Position numbers and translations under genes: made by a program
Notes under the pieces: generated by a model
Told to the model about the DNA's origin: nothing
The model's input: the letters and a program-made list of their open reading frames with translations, nothing else
The model's database searches: none
In this document: positions 1-7,147 of the stretch, piece by piece
Layout of the letters: every line of letters begins with the position of its first letter
How positions within the stretch are numbered: position 1 is the first letter of the stretch
From: Gammaproteobacteria bacterium
GTDB taxonomy: Bacteria > Pseudomonadota > Gammaproteobacteria > Steroidobacterales > SZUA-146
DNA: 11,924 nt
Direction: 5' to 3'
Assembly (NCBI GenBank): GCA_003228965.1
Contig: QIGP01000414.1
Coordinates: forward strand, 1-11,924

Positions 1-120
1 GTCGCCGTCATCGTCGGTCCACAAGTTGACTACGACACCAGGAATGCCGGGTTCGTTTGCATCTTGTATACCGTCGCGGTCGGCATCTTCAAAGACAAAG
101 TCTCCGATGGCCGCAGTTGG
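1..120 (-). other. Fourth SdrD B-like domain, cut by the window edge
   Basis: From residue about 2189 the repeat array gives way to I-G-D-F-V-F followed by an EF-hand-pattern loop D2200 to E2211, then P-G-I-P-G-V and N-L-W-T-D-D. This is the start of another SdrD B-like domain of the same type as the three at the N-terminus. The array is therefore flanked on both sides by B-like domains. How many follow, and what ends the protein, is outside the window. Confidence 0.85.
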
Positions 121-3100
121 CACAGCCAGACCCAGGTAGTGACTAGGATCGCTTGCGCTCAAGTCCAGACCGAACGGGTTACCGTCGCCGTCAACAGCTT
201 GAGCCGTCGCCGTACCAATGTTGGCGTACTGACCAAGCGTTGCAATGCCGCTGCCCACACACGTCATGGACTCGTCGGCAGCCAACGTCGTCATTGGGCA
301 GGAAACCACAACACCCTGGTCGTCAGTAACGACAACGTTGGCAATGCCTACGTTAGCGTCGTTGGTGACAACGTAGGTCCATTCGATCGCATCGCCCACG
401 GTAAGCTCGGGCCCTGTTGGTTCATCGGCGTCTTCGCCGTTGGTGTATTTCTCAATCAACAGTTTGCTTGCAGCGCCAAAGTAGAAGCTGGCATCTGAAT
501 CGGACTGTGGCGCACCTACAGGATTGCCGTCGCCATCAACACCTTGGCCCGTTACCGAACCGACGTTCATGTATTGGCCTGCACTTGCAAATCCAGTACC
601 TGTACACGTCATGTTCCCGGAAGCATCAAGCGTGTCCATTGGGCACGTCACAGCCACACCCTGATCGTCGGTCACGGTTACGTTAGTAAGCGTCACGTTG
701 CCAAGATTGGTTACGACGTAAGTCCAGGTAACGGGAGTTGTTATTGCGATGAAAGGTCCCGGTGCTTCGGCTACGTCCGTACCGTTAGTGAACTTCTCAA
801 TACTAATGCCTGAGTTCGCGCCAAAGTAGAAACTCGGATCTGAATCGGATTGAGGCTCGCCAATAGGGTTGCCGTTGCTGTCAACGCCCTGCCCTGTAAC
901 CGAACCAATGTTCATGTACTGGCCCGAAGTTCCTGTGCCACTACCGGTACAAGTCATGCTTTCGCTTACCGCCAGCGTGGTCATTGGGCAAGTAACAACA
1001 ACGCCCTGGTCGTCCGCAACGCTTACGTTGGACAGCGCCAGGTTACCGGTGTTAGTGACCACGTAGGTCCAATCTACCGTTTCGCCCGCAGCGATAGAAG
1101 GTCCGGGAGCTGCAGTCACATCGATACCGTTTGTGAACTTCTCAATGCTTACGCCTGCACTTGCACCGAAGTAGAAGCTAGGATCTGAAGCTGACTGAGG
1201 ACCACCTACAGGATTGCCGTCACCGTCGACGCCCTGTCCGGTTGCCGTGCCAAGGTTCATGTACTGGCCCGAAGTCGCTGTACCACTACCTGAACACGTC
1301 ATGTTTTCGCCAGCCGCCAAAGCATCCATTGGACATGTAACGGAAACGCCCTGGTCGTCACTAACGCTTACGCTTGTAAGCGTTACGTTGCCAAGGTTAG
1401 TCACTACGTACATCCATTCAACCGCATCGCCAACCGCGATCGACGGTCCAGGAGCAGAAGCCGCGTCAGTGCCGTTGGTGAACTTCTCAATAGTGATGCC
1501 TGAGCTTGCACCGAAGTAGAAGCTTGGATCTGATCCTGTTTGAGGATCACCAACTGGATTGCCGTCGCCGTCAACGCCCTGACCTGTCGCCGTGCCCAGG
1601 TTCATGTACTGGCCAGCAGTAGCTACGCCACTACCCCTACATGTCATGCTTTCGCCAGCCGCCACAGTATCCACTGGACATGTAACCGAAACACCCTGGT
1701 CATCTGATACAGAGACGTTGGCAAGTGTTACGTTGCCCGTGTTTGTGACCACATACGTCCACTCAACCGTATCGCCTACTGCAATAGAAGGCCCGGGAGC
1801 ATTGGTTGCATCAATACCGTTTGTGAACTTCTCAACGCTAACGCCAGAGCTACCACCGAAGTAATGGCTAGGGTCGCTGGCTGACACAGGTGTGCCGACA
1901 GGATTGCCCTGTCCGTCGAGACCTACAGAAGTCACCATGCCAATGTTGGCGTACTGCCCAGGCGCGGCCACACCACTACCTGTACAGGTCATGCTCTCAC
2001 CGGCCGCTAACGTATCCATTGGACAGGTAACAACAACACCCCGGTCGTCGCTTACGCTAACTTCGCCGATGGCGACAGAACCAGTGTTGGTTACAACGTA
2101 AGTCCACGCAACCGTTGAGCCTGTGGTAACCACAGGACCCGGTGCTACGTCTGCATCAACACCGTTAGTGCTTTTCTCTAACGTTACGGAAGGCGCGGAA
2201 CCAAAGTAGTAGCTTGAATCGCTGCCGCAAACTTCCTGACCACCTGACAAACCGCAGGCTGTGCCAAGGTTTACGTATTGGCCAGCGGTCGCTACGCCCG
2301 TACCGGAGCACGTTGTGCTGGCACCAGGCTCAAGAGAAGCTACAGGGCAACTCACCTGAACACCCTGGTCGTCGTTGACACTGAGTCCGGTAATAATCAG
2401 GTCGCCAGTGTTCGTCACGACGTACGTCCAGGTGACTGCCTCACCAACCGTAAGTACAACGCCCGGAGCGGCGTCAACATCTATACCGTTTGTGAGCTTC
2501 TGAATTTCAATAGAACCCTCACCACCGAAGTGATGGGTAGGATCTTCATCGCACAGCTGTTCTTCACCTTGAGGCACACACACCATTCCAACATTGACGT
2601 ACTGACCAGGCGTTGCTGTTCCAGTGGCAAAACACTCAATGCTTTGACCAACGGCAATGTCAGATACAGGACACGTAATTGCACCAAGAATATCGTCAGT
2701 CACCATGAACCCAAACAGGTCTACGTTACCGTTGTTGGTCACAATATATGTCCACTGAACATCACTGCCAACCGGAACGGTAGGTCCTGGAGGGTTATCG
2801 GCGTCTATGTCATTGGTTAAAGTCTCGATTGAAATCGAAGCCACGACACCAAAGTAGTTAGACGGATCGGTTGTATCAAGCGTAGCACCCTGAGGGTCGG
2901 TACCTACAACGGTGCCGATGTTTGTGTAAGGGCCAGGCTCCGCTGTGCCGGAAGCCGAACAGATCATAGTGTCACCTGATGCGATTTCAGTCGCAGGACA
3001 GGTAATCGGTCCAAGCAAATCGTCGGACACCGAGATGTTGGTAAGCCGTGTGTTACCGGTGTTGGTAACGTTATACGTCCAGGTAACTGAACTGCCCACT

Positions 3101-6100
3101 GGAATTTGAGGTGCTATAGCCTGTGTATCGGCATCGGAACCATTAGTACGCTTCTGCATAGAAATACCGCTGACGCCACCCAGGTAGTGCGAAGGATCTT
3201 CAGCACAAATAATCTCTTCACCGTGAGGTGCACAGACAGTACCCAGATTCGCGTATTGACCGTCACTTGCCACACCTGTCGCGGTACAAGTAACAGACTG
3301 ACCAGGAGCCAGGTCGGTCACAGGACAGGTAATATTTCCGATTACGCTATCGGTAAGGCTAAACCCAAACACGCCTACGTTACCGTTATTGGTAATCACA
3401 TAGCTCCATTCAACCGCATCACCTACTGGAACTGTGGGACCAGGAGGTGTATCGGCGTCTACGCCGTTGGTCAACGTTTCAATAGACAGTGCGAAGTCTA
3501 CGCCGAAATAGTTGCTCGGGTCGGAGCTGGTCAGGGTTGTGCCGGGAGGATCGGTTGCGGTAACAGTTCCCAAATTGGTATAGGGGCCAAGCTCAGCCGA
3601 ATCTGTCGCGGTACACACCATCGTTGTGCCTGCATCAATTTCTGTCGAAGGACACGATACGGTGCCCAACTGATCGTCGGTGACAAGAACGTTGGTTAAC
3701 AGCAACGTGCCCGTGTTAGTGATGTTGTACGTCCAGGTAACCAATAAACCTACGTTAATTTGTGGGGCCGTTTGCTGAGTATCGGCATCGGAACCGTTTG
3801 TGCGCGTTTGAATGGACAGCCCACTTACGCCGCCGAAGTAGTGCGAAGGATCGTCAGCACAAATAGTTTTTTCGTTGTGCGGAGCGCAAACAGTACCGAC
3901 GTTTGCATACTGCCCGGCAATTGCTACACCAGATGCCACACACTCAACGGTATCGCCAACAAGCAGGTTAATGGCAGGGCAAGTAATTACTCCAAGCTCG
4001 CTGTCTGTAACTGCAAAGCCAAACAGATCGACATTGCCAGTGTTCGAAACCGCGTAGCGCCATTCGACAGCCTCACCAACAAGGAGAGTCGCTCCAGGTG
4101 GATCGTCGGAATCCATGCCGTTTGTCAGCGTTTCTATGCCGACTGACGCCTGCACGCCAAAGTAGTTGCTTGGGTCTGTTGCCATAACCAGATCACCGGC
4201 CGGCGTTTGTGCCGTTAGTGTTCCAATGTTGCCGTAGGCGCCAAGCTGTGCGGTTGAGCTCGCGCTACAAATAAGTGTATCGCCAGGTTCGACTACAGTC
4301 TGGGCACACGAAATGGCGCCGATCTGGTCGTCGTTAATTTCAATGTTGCTCAACGCGACGTTGCCTGTGTTCTCAATTACGTACGTCCAGGTAACTGCTG
4401 CACCTACCCCGATTTGAGGGGCAAGTTCTGGCGTGTCGGCGTCTGAGCCGTTGGTACGAACGTTAAACACGACCTCAGCTGCGGGGCTGGTTCCGAAGTA
4501 GTAGCCCACGGCTACATTAGAGACTGGCGTACTTTCGCCGTCCACGGTGCCAATCCAGGTAGCTTCGTTCGAGAACTGACCTTTCTGGGCAGTGCCGGTT
4601 GCGGTACAGGTCACTGACTGTCCTGGAGCAAGACTGGTAATCGGACAGCTGACGCTTGCTCCTTCGCTGTCCGTGACATTAACGTCCGCAATAATGCTCT
4701 GGCCGTTATTCGTAAGAACGTATGACCACGTCACCGTATCGCCCACCGGAATCATGGGTCCTGGAGGTGCGCCTGCTTCGATGCCGTTAGTGAGCAGACC
4801 AAGGTTAAGGTCAGACGGAAGACCAAAGTAAAAACTGGTGTCTTCTGCGGTAACAGTAATTGGATCTTCGTTGGGTACAATACCAATTGCCGTGCCTGTA
4901 TTACTATACTCACCCGCGATCGCTGGTGCCGCTGCTGTACACGTCATCTCAACGCCGCTTTGCAGCGAGGTTGAAGGACAGTTGACCTGAACGTCGGGGT
5001 TGCTGTCCGTAACCATAATGTTGTCGAGAAACGAGTTACCTGTGTTGGTCACAATGTACTGCCAAACAACCGTAGACCCTGCGGGGACATTTAAGTCGGT
5101 AGGGGTTTGTGTGTCGACTCCGTTCACGAGCATCATTAGCGTAATGGCTGGGTCGGCACCAAAATAGTGACTGCGATCTTTCGCCGTTACCAAGGTATTG
5201 CCTTCCGGACTGTCGGTAGCCTCCACAGTGGCCAGGTTGGTGTATTGACCAGCCTGAGCGTCGTCGGCGGAACCGGTACACACCATAGACTCACCGGCTT
5301 GAAGTGTGTTTCGAGGACACACAACAACAACACCTTGATCGTCTTTTACCGAAACGTAAAACAACGCCAAATCGCCAGTGTTAGTTACGATGTATTCCCA
5401 ATTCACACGGTCGCCAACGGCAATGAACGGTCCGGCAGGACTGTCGGCGTCTTCTGTGTAGGTGCGTGTTTCAATCGCTATTTCGATAATTTGTTGCTGA
5501 ACCACACCAAAGTCGATGTCCGCCTGGGTGCGACCAGACTGCACGGCAAAGCCAGCAGTTACGCCTAAGCTGTTACCGTCGTTGTCGAGCAAATCAGAAT
5601 TACCCTGATCTTTTTGAGCCGCTACGTAATCTTGTGGAATAACAAACTGCAAACGGTACTGTCCCGGCTTTAAGCCATCGAACTCGTAACGACCGTTAAA
5701 ATCGGTGATGGTGGTTTGGCCGGTAGGCGAACCGTTACTGTCAAGCAGTAAGACGTTAACGCCTTGCATACCCGACTCAACATTGTCCTGAACACCATTG
5801 CGATTGATATCCAACCAGACGTAGTCGCCAATGCGTCCCAACTGGTAAACACCAAGGTCAATATCGTGACGTCCTTGCGCGGAAGTTAAGTCAATTGGCG
5901 CAGAGCGCATTGTGACCGGGTTTAAGTCGCTGTCGTACTGTGGCGAAGCGGCTTGTTCGTCGGTCAGGTGCTGATCGTCTCGAAGCTGTGCTTCTACCAG
6001 GTAACAACCCGTGTTCAAATTTTCAAACAGAAAGTTACCTTGCTCGTTGCTCAATGCGGTTAGGGGTTCACCGTTGAGATTACGTACGACCCGGCCGTCG

Positions 6101-6684
6101 CAACTCAACAGAGACAACGGCAATTCAGCAAGACCGGGTTCGTTAAAGTCTTGTACGCCGTTAGCATCCAGGTCGTGCCAGACGCGATCACCGATTTGCG
6201 AATTTTGAATTTGCATGACACCGGCGTCGGTGTTGACGTGGTAAGTCCCTTGCGTAATGTTGAACGGTGAGCTTATTCGCGTAGAGGCGTTTACGTCGCT
6301 GTCGTTACCCACTTCACCGTTAGTTCCGGCGGAGCAGTAGCGATAGCCTTCGATTTTGGAATAGCGAAGCTGGTAGCACCCCGGCGCTGCGACGAATGGC
6401 GTTGCGCCCACGTCGTTTGATAGTCGCGATTCAACAAACGCGCCTTCACACGTGAACAAGCCGACCATGACACCGCTAACACCCGGTTCGTTCAGGTCCT
6501 GCACGCCGTCGCGGTTAAGATCGTCCCACAGCTTGGTAATGACCATGCCTGCGTCGGCCGCTATTGCGCGATCGTCGGACTGGGCGATAACCAGTGAGGA
6601 AGATGAGATAAATGTTGCCAGAAAAACAGCAACCACAAGTTTAAACGCACGCAATTGTCCGAAGGACGCGTTTACTACCAACAT
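1..6684 (-). CDS. Giant secreted repeat protein: signal peptide, SdrD B-like domains and 16 Ig-like repeats (3' end outside window)
   Basis: This reading frame starts at the ATG at 6684 and stays open for 2228 codons to the window edge, so the C-terminus is not visible. Residues 1-34 form a Sec signal peptide: R12 and K15, a hydrophobic core at about 16-28, and likely cleavage after VIA at 34. Three SdrD B-like domains occupy about 47-396, a 16-unit array of DUF11/DUF7507-like beta-sandwich repeats occupies about 397-2185, and a fourth SdrD B-like domain begins at about 2189. The start is supported by an AGGGG ribosome-binding site 6 nt upstream. Proteins of this build are generally long extracellular stalks or adhesins stiffened by calcium and disulfides, and that role here is inferred. 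No anchor or sorting signal is seen because the C-terminus is missing. An N-terminal Sec signal argues against a pure type I secretion route. The exact family name and ligand are unknown. Confidence 0.93.
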   Translation of the reverse strand, partial: MLVVNASFGQLRAFKLVVAVFLATFISSSSLVIAQSDDRAIAADAGMVITKLWDDLNRDGVQDLNEPGVSGVMVGLFTCEGAFVESRLSNDVGATPFVAAPGCYQLRYSKIEGYRYCSAGTNGEVGNDSDVNASTRISSPFNITQGTYHVNTDAGVMQIQNSQIGDRVWHDLDANGVQDFNEPGLAELPLSLLSCDGRVVRNLNGEPLTALSNEQGNFLFENLNTGCYLVEAQLRDDQHLTDEQAASPQYDSDLNPVTMRSAPIDLTSAQGRHDIDLGVYQLGRIGDYVWLDINRNGVQDNVESGMQGVNVLLLDSNGSPTGQTTITDFNGRYEFDGLKPGQYRLQFVIPQDYVAAQKDQGNSDLLDNDGNSLGVTAGFAVQSGRTQADIDFGVVQQQIIEIAIETRTYTEDADSPAGPFIAVGDRVNWEYIVTNTGDLALFYVSVKDDQGVVVVCPRNTLQAGESMVCTGSADDAQAGQYTNLATVEATDSPEGNTLVTAKDRSHYFGADPAITLMMLVNGVDTQTPTDLNVPAGSTVVWQYIVTNTGNSFLDNIMVTDSNPDVQVNCPSTSLQSGVEMTCTAAAPAIAGEYSNTGTAIGIVPNEDPITVTAEDTSFYFGLPSDLNLGLLTNGIEAGAPPGPMIPVGDTVTWSYVLTNNGQSIIADVNVTDSEGASVSCPITSLAPGQSVTCTATGTAQKGQFSNEATWIGTVDGESTPVSNVAVGYYFGTSPAAEVVFNVRTNGSDADTPELAPQIGVGAAVTWTYVIENTGNVALSNIEINDDQIGAISCAQTVVEPGDTLICSASSTAQLGAYGNIGTLTAQTPAGDLVMATDPSNYFGVQASVGIETLTNGMDSDDPPGATLLVGEAVEWRYAVSNTGNVDLFGFAVTDSELGVITCPAINLLVGDTVECVASGVAIAGQYANVGTVCAPHNEKTICADDPSHYFGGVSGLSIQTRTNGSDADTQQTAPQINVGLLVTWTYNITNTGTLLLTNVLVTDDQLGTVSCPSTEIDAGTTMVCTATDSAELGPYTNLGTVTATDPPGTTLTSSDPSNYFGVDFALSIETLTNGVDADTPPGPTVPVGDAVEWSYVITNNGNVGVFGFSLTDSVIGNITCPVTDLAPGQSVTCTATGVASDGQYANLGTVCAPHGEEIICAEDPSHYLGGVSGISMQKRTNGSDADTQAIAPQIPVGSSVTWTYNVTNTGNTRLTNISVSDDLLGPITCPATEIASGDTMICSASGTAEPGPYTNIGTVVGTDPQGATLDTTDPSNYFGVVASISIETLTNDIDADNPPGPTVPVGSDVQWTYIVTNNGNVDLFGFMVTDDILGAITCPVSDIAVGQSIECFATGTATPGQYVNVGMVCVPQGEEQLCDEDPTHHFGGEGSIEIQKLTNGIDVDAAPGVVLTVGEAVTWTYVVTNTGDLIITGLSVNDDQGVQVSCPVASLEPGASTTCSGTGVATAGQYVNLGTACGLSGGQEVCGSDSSYYFGSAPSVTLEKSTNGVDADVAPGPVVTTGSTVAWTYVVTNTGSVAIGEVSVSDDRGVVVTCPMDTLAAGESMTCTGSGVAAPGQYANIGMVTSVGLDGQGNPVGTPVSASDPSHYFGGSSGVSVEKFTNGIDATNAPGPSIAVGDTVEWTYVVTNTGNVTLANVSVSDDQGVSVTCPVDTVAAGESMTCRGSGVATAGQYMNLGTATGQGVDGDGNPVGDPQTGSDPSFYFGASSGITIEKFTNGTDAASAPGPSIAVGDAVEWMYVVTNLGNVTLTSVSVSDDQGVSVTCPMDALAAGENMTCSGSGTATSGQYMNLGTATGQGVDGDGNPVGGPQSASDPSFYFGASAGVSIEKFTNGIDVTAAPGPSIAAGETVDWTYVVTNTGNLALSNVSVADDQGVVVTCPMTTLAVSESMTCTGSGTGTSGQYMNIGSVTGQGVDSNGNPIGEPQSDSDPSFYFGANSGISIEKFTNGTDVAEAPGPFIAITTPVTWTYVVTNLGNVTLTNVTVTDDQGVAVTCPMDTLDASGNMTCTGTGFASAGQYMNVGSVTGQGVDGDGNPVGAPQSDSDASFYFGAASKLLIEKYTNGEDADEPTGPELTVGDAIEWTYVVTNDANVGIANVVVTDDQGVVVSCPMTTLAADESMTCVGSGIATLGQYANIGTATAQAVDGDGNPFGLDLSASDPSHYLGLAVPTAAIGDFVFEDADRDGIQDANEPGIPGVVVNLWTDDDGD
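130..2199 (-). repeat. Six equal-length type C repeat units of 345 bp (units 11-16)
   Basis: Units 11-16 span residues 1496-2185 and are each exactly 115 residues, so this sub-array is exactly 6 x 345 bp. They share E-K-[FYS]-T-N-G near the start, D-D-[QR]-G-V before the first cysteine, and a tail containing D-G-x-G-N-P that is absent from the A and B units. Units 12-15 are the most alike, including at the nucleotide level: a run reading gttcatgta-tggcc recurs near 568, 909, 1255 and 1601. Units 11 and 16 are more diverged. High similarity with fixed length suggests recent expansion or ongoing recombination between units. Confidence 0.88.
2524..4491 (-). repeat. Three two-unit A/B modules (repeat units 4-9)
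   Basis: Units 4, 6 and 8 (type A) share an R-T-N-G-S-D-A-D segment, A-P-Q-I, T-W-T-Y and a D-P-S-N-Y-F-G close. Units 5, 7 and 9 (type B) share E-T-L-T-N, D-P-P-G or T-P-P-G, an internal F-G-F before the D-strand, and a tail with an extra CX8C pair just after G-[TM]-V, followed by D-P-[ST]-H. The types strictly alternate. Units 6+7 and 8+9 are each 218 residues (654 bp), and 4+5 is 220. This indicates amplification of a two-domain module rather than of single units. Confidence 0.85.
5497..6546 (-). other. Three N-terminal SdrD B-like domains with EF-hand-like calcium loops
   Basis: Residues about 47-396 of the giant protein hold three successive domains, each opening with a 12-residue loop of EF-hand pattern, D-x-[DN]-x-[DN]-G-x-x-D-x-x-E: D55-E66, D171-E182 and D292-E303. 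Each loop is preceded by an aromatic-rich strand (KLWD, RVWHD, YVWLD). The first two are followed by [NF]NEPG and the third by the variant NVESG. This is the signature of the B domains of staphylococcal SdrD, which bind calcium and rigidify the stalk; calcium binding here is inferred from the loops. The first two domains carry cysteines (C79, C103, C117; C195, C227) and the third has none. The second and third end in an [ID]DLG/DFGV-type strand typical of the family. Confidence 0.85.
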
Positions 6685-6690
6685 AGCAGA

Positions 6691-6695
6691 CCCCT
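6691..6695 (-). promoter_or_regulatory. Ribosome binding site of the giant gene
   Basis: On the reverse strand AGGGG lies 6 nt before the ATG at 6684. It fits the start of a clean signal peptide and fixes the start codon. The next in-frame Met, at residue 47, falls after the signal peptide. Confidence 0.75.
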
Positions 6696-6746
6696 AAATA
6701 TCCATTTAATTGGGCTCAATCGAGCAGCCCGTGAACTTATTCTTAT

Positions 6747-6818
6747 CGTTGCCAACGCGGCATCCTGATTTCTCCAGGACGACCCTCCCAAACTGGAGCT
6801 TTTCGCCTGTGGCAAAGC
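6747..6818 (-). promoter_or_regulatory. Structured 5' leader of the giant gene, possible cis-regulatory RNA
   Basis: Read on the reverse strand, the leader holds consecutive hairpins. The first, at 6798-6818, has a GCTTT/AAAGC stem plus GCC/GGC across a two-base bulge. Then come CTCC/GGAG at 6785-6798, TCCTG/CAGGA at 6763-6779 and CGTT/AACG at 6747-6757. A competing 6-bp pairing, CTCCAG at 6772-6777 with CTGGAG at 6793-6798, would break the two middle hairpins, as in a switch. I do not recognise a known riboswitch class; the c-di-GMP (GEMM) core GACGCAAAGCC is absent. Structure was drawn by eye without energies. Confidence 0.4.
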
Positions 6819-6823
6819 ACATT

Positions 6824-6829
6824 TTTATA
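6824..6829 (-). promoter_or_regulatory. Candidate -10 box for the giant gene
   Basis: TATAAA lies on the reverse strand at 6829-6824, just before the structured leader. Transcription would begin near 6817, giving a leader of about 130 nt. No convincing -35 hexamer sits at the right distance (the region is AT-rich, AATATT at 17 nt), so this is tentative. Confidence 0.3.
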
Positions 6830-7147
6830 CTGTGACGAAGTTCTCAAATATTAATCCATTTGACTCTGTTAAGCACACGCATTATGTTGAAATTATTGGG
6901 GAAAAAGGATTTATTGCCGCCCAAAACCGGTGTCGCGTTCTGGCCGCATCAATATCTGCGCAAATCACTGAGAATTAAGTAAAATCCTTTAATTCAACTA
7001 CTTGCACTAAGTTATCTGAACTGTGAACTTGGTCTCAGGCACATCAGCCTAATTTTGGCAGGGTGGAACCAGACGCAATTATTAACAGTCAGATATCCGG
7101 TAGGTGAGTTTTTTTTACCGCACGGAACGACTTAACAGAGAGGAACT
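6830..7147. other. Divergent intergenic region without a gene
   Basis: This AT-rich stretch separates the giant gene from the lipoprotein protease and must carry the protease promoter and perhaps shared control sites. A 9-bp perfect inverted repeat, AAAGGATTT at 6904-6912 and AAATCCTTT at 6982-6990, is 69 bp apart and could be an operator pair. An eight-T run sits at 7109-7116. I see no credible coding frame, tRNA or mobile element here. Confidence 0.6.
7055..7085 (+). promoter_or_regulatory. Candidate promoter of the lipoprotein protease
   Basis: TTGGCA at 7055-7060 matches five of six bases of the sigma-70 -35 box. Downstream, ATTATT (17-nt spacer) or TATTAA (19-nt spacer) could serve as the -10. 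This would give a leader of roughly 55 nt. The match is weak and other sites in this AT-rich region are possible. Confidence 0.28.

Larger units (their letters stand above)
130..5496 (-). repeat. Sixteen-unit tandem protein repeat array (DUF11/DUF7507-like)
   Basis: Sixteen units cover residues about 397-2185. Each unit runs through a TNG-x-D element, a V-G strand, W-x-Y-x-[VI]-x-N, a strand ending in D-[DS], a CX12C pair (usually C-P first, then M/V-T-C), G-x-[YF]-x-N, and closes on [YH]-[FL]-G. The conserved Trp falls at residues 429, 541, 653, 766, 875, 984, 1093, 1202, 1311, 1419, 1527, 1642, 1757, 1872, 1987 and 2102. Spacings are therefore 112, 112, 113, then 109 five times, 108 twice, and 115 five times. 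All 16 units keep the CX12C pair, which could form one disulfide per unit. Unit boundaries are set by convention at the closing glycine. The array is protein-coding and not a DNA-level repeat such as CRISPR. Confidence 0.92.

Noticed and set aside
130..2199. Regular 345-bp repeats considered as a DNA-level satellite or CRISPR-like array
   Set aside because: The units are coding, in-frame, hundreds of bases long, and vary in sequence in a protein-like manner, with no short direct repeats separated by unique spacers.
64..5568. Numerous forward-strand open frames of 60-197 codons across the left half
   Set aside because: They overlap a continuous reverse frame with a signal peptide, recognisable domains and a perfect repeat period. 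The forward proteins have no domain logic, and their recurrence just mirrors the repeats of the reverse gene.
6747..6830. Leader considered as a cyclic-di-GMP (GEMM) riboswitch
   Set aside because: The conserved GACGCAAAGCC core and the tetraloop/receptor arrangement are missing; only loosely similar bits such as CACAGGC are present.
7100..7118. CGGTA/TACCG palindrome around an eight-T run before the protease gene, considered as a terminator or phase-variable tract
   Set aside because: The stem is only 5 bp, the T-run lies inside the loop rather than after the stem, and it is upstream of the start codon, so neither role is supported.
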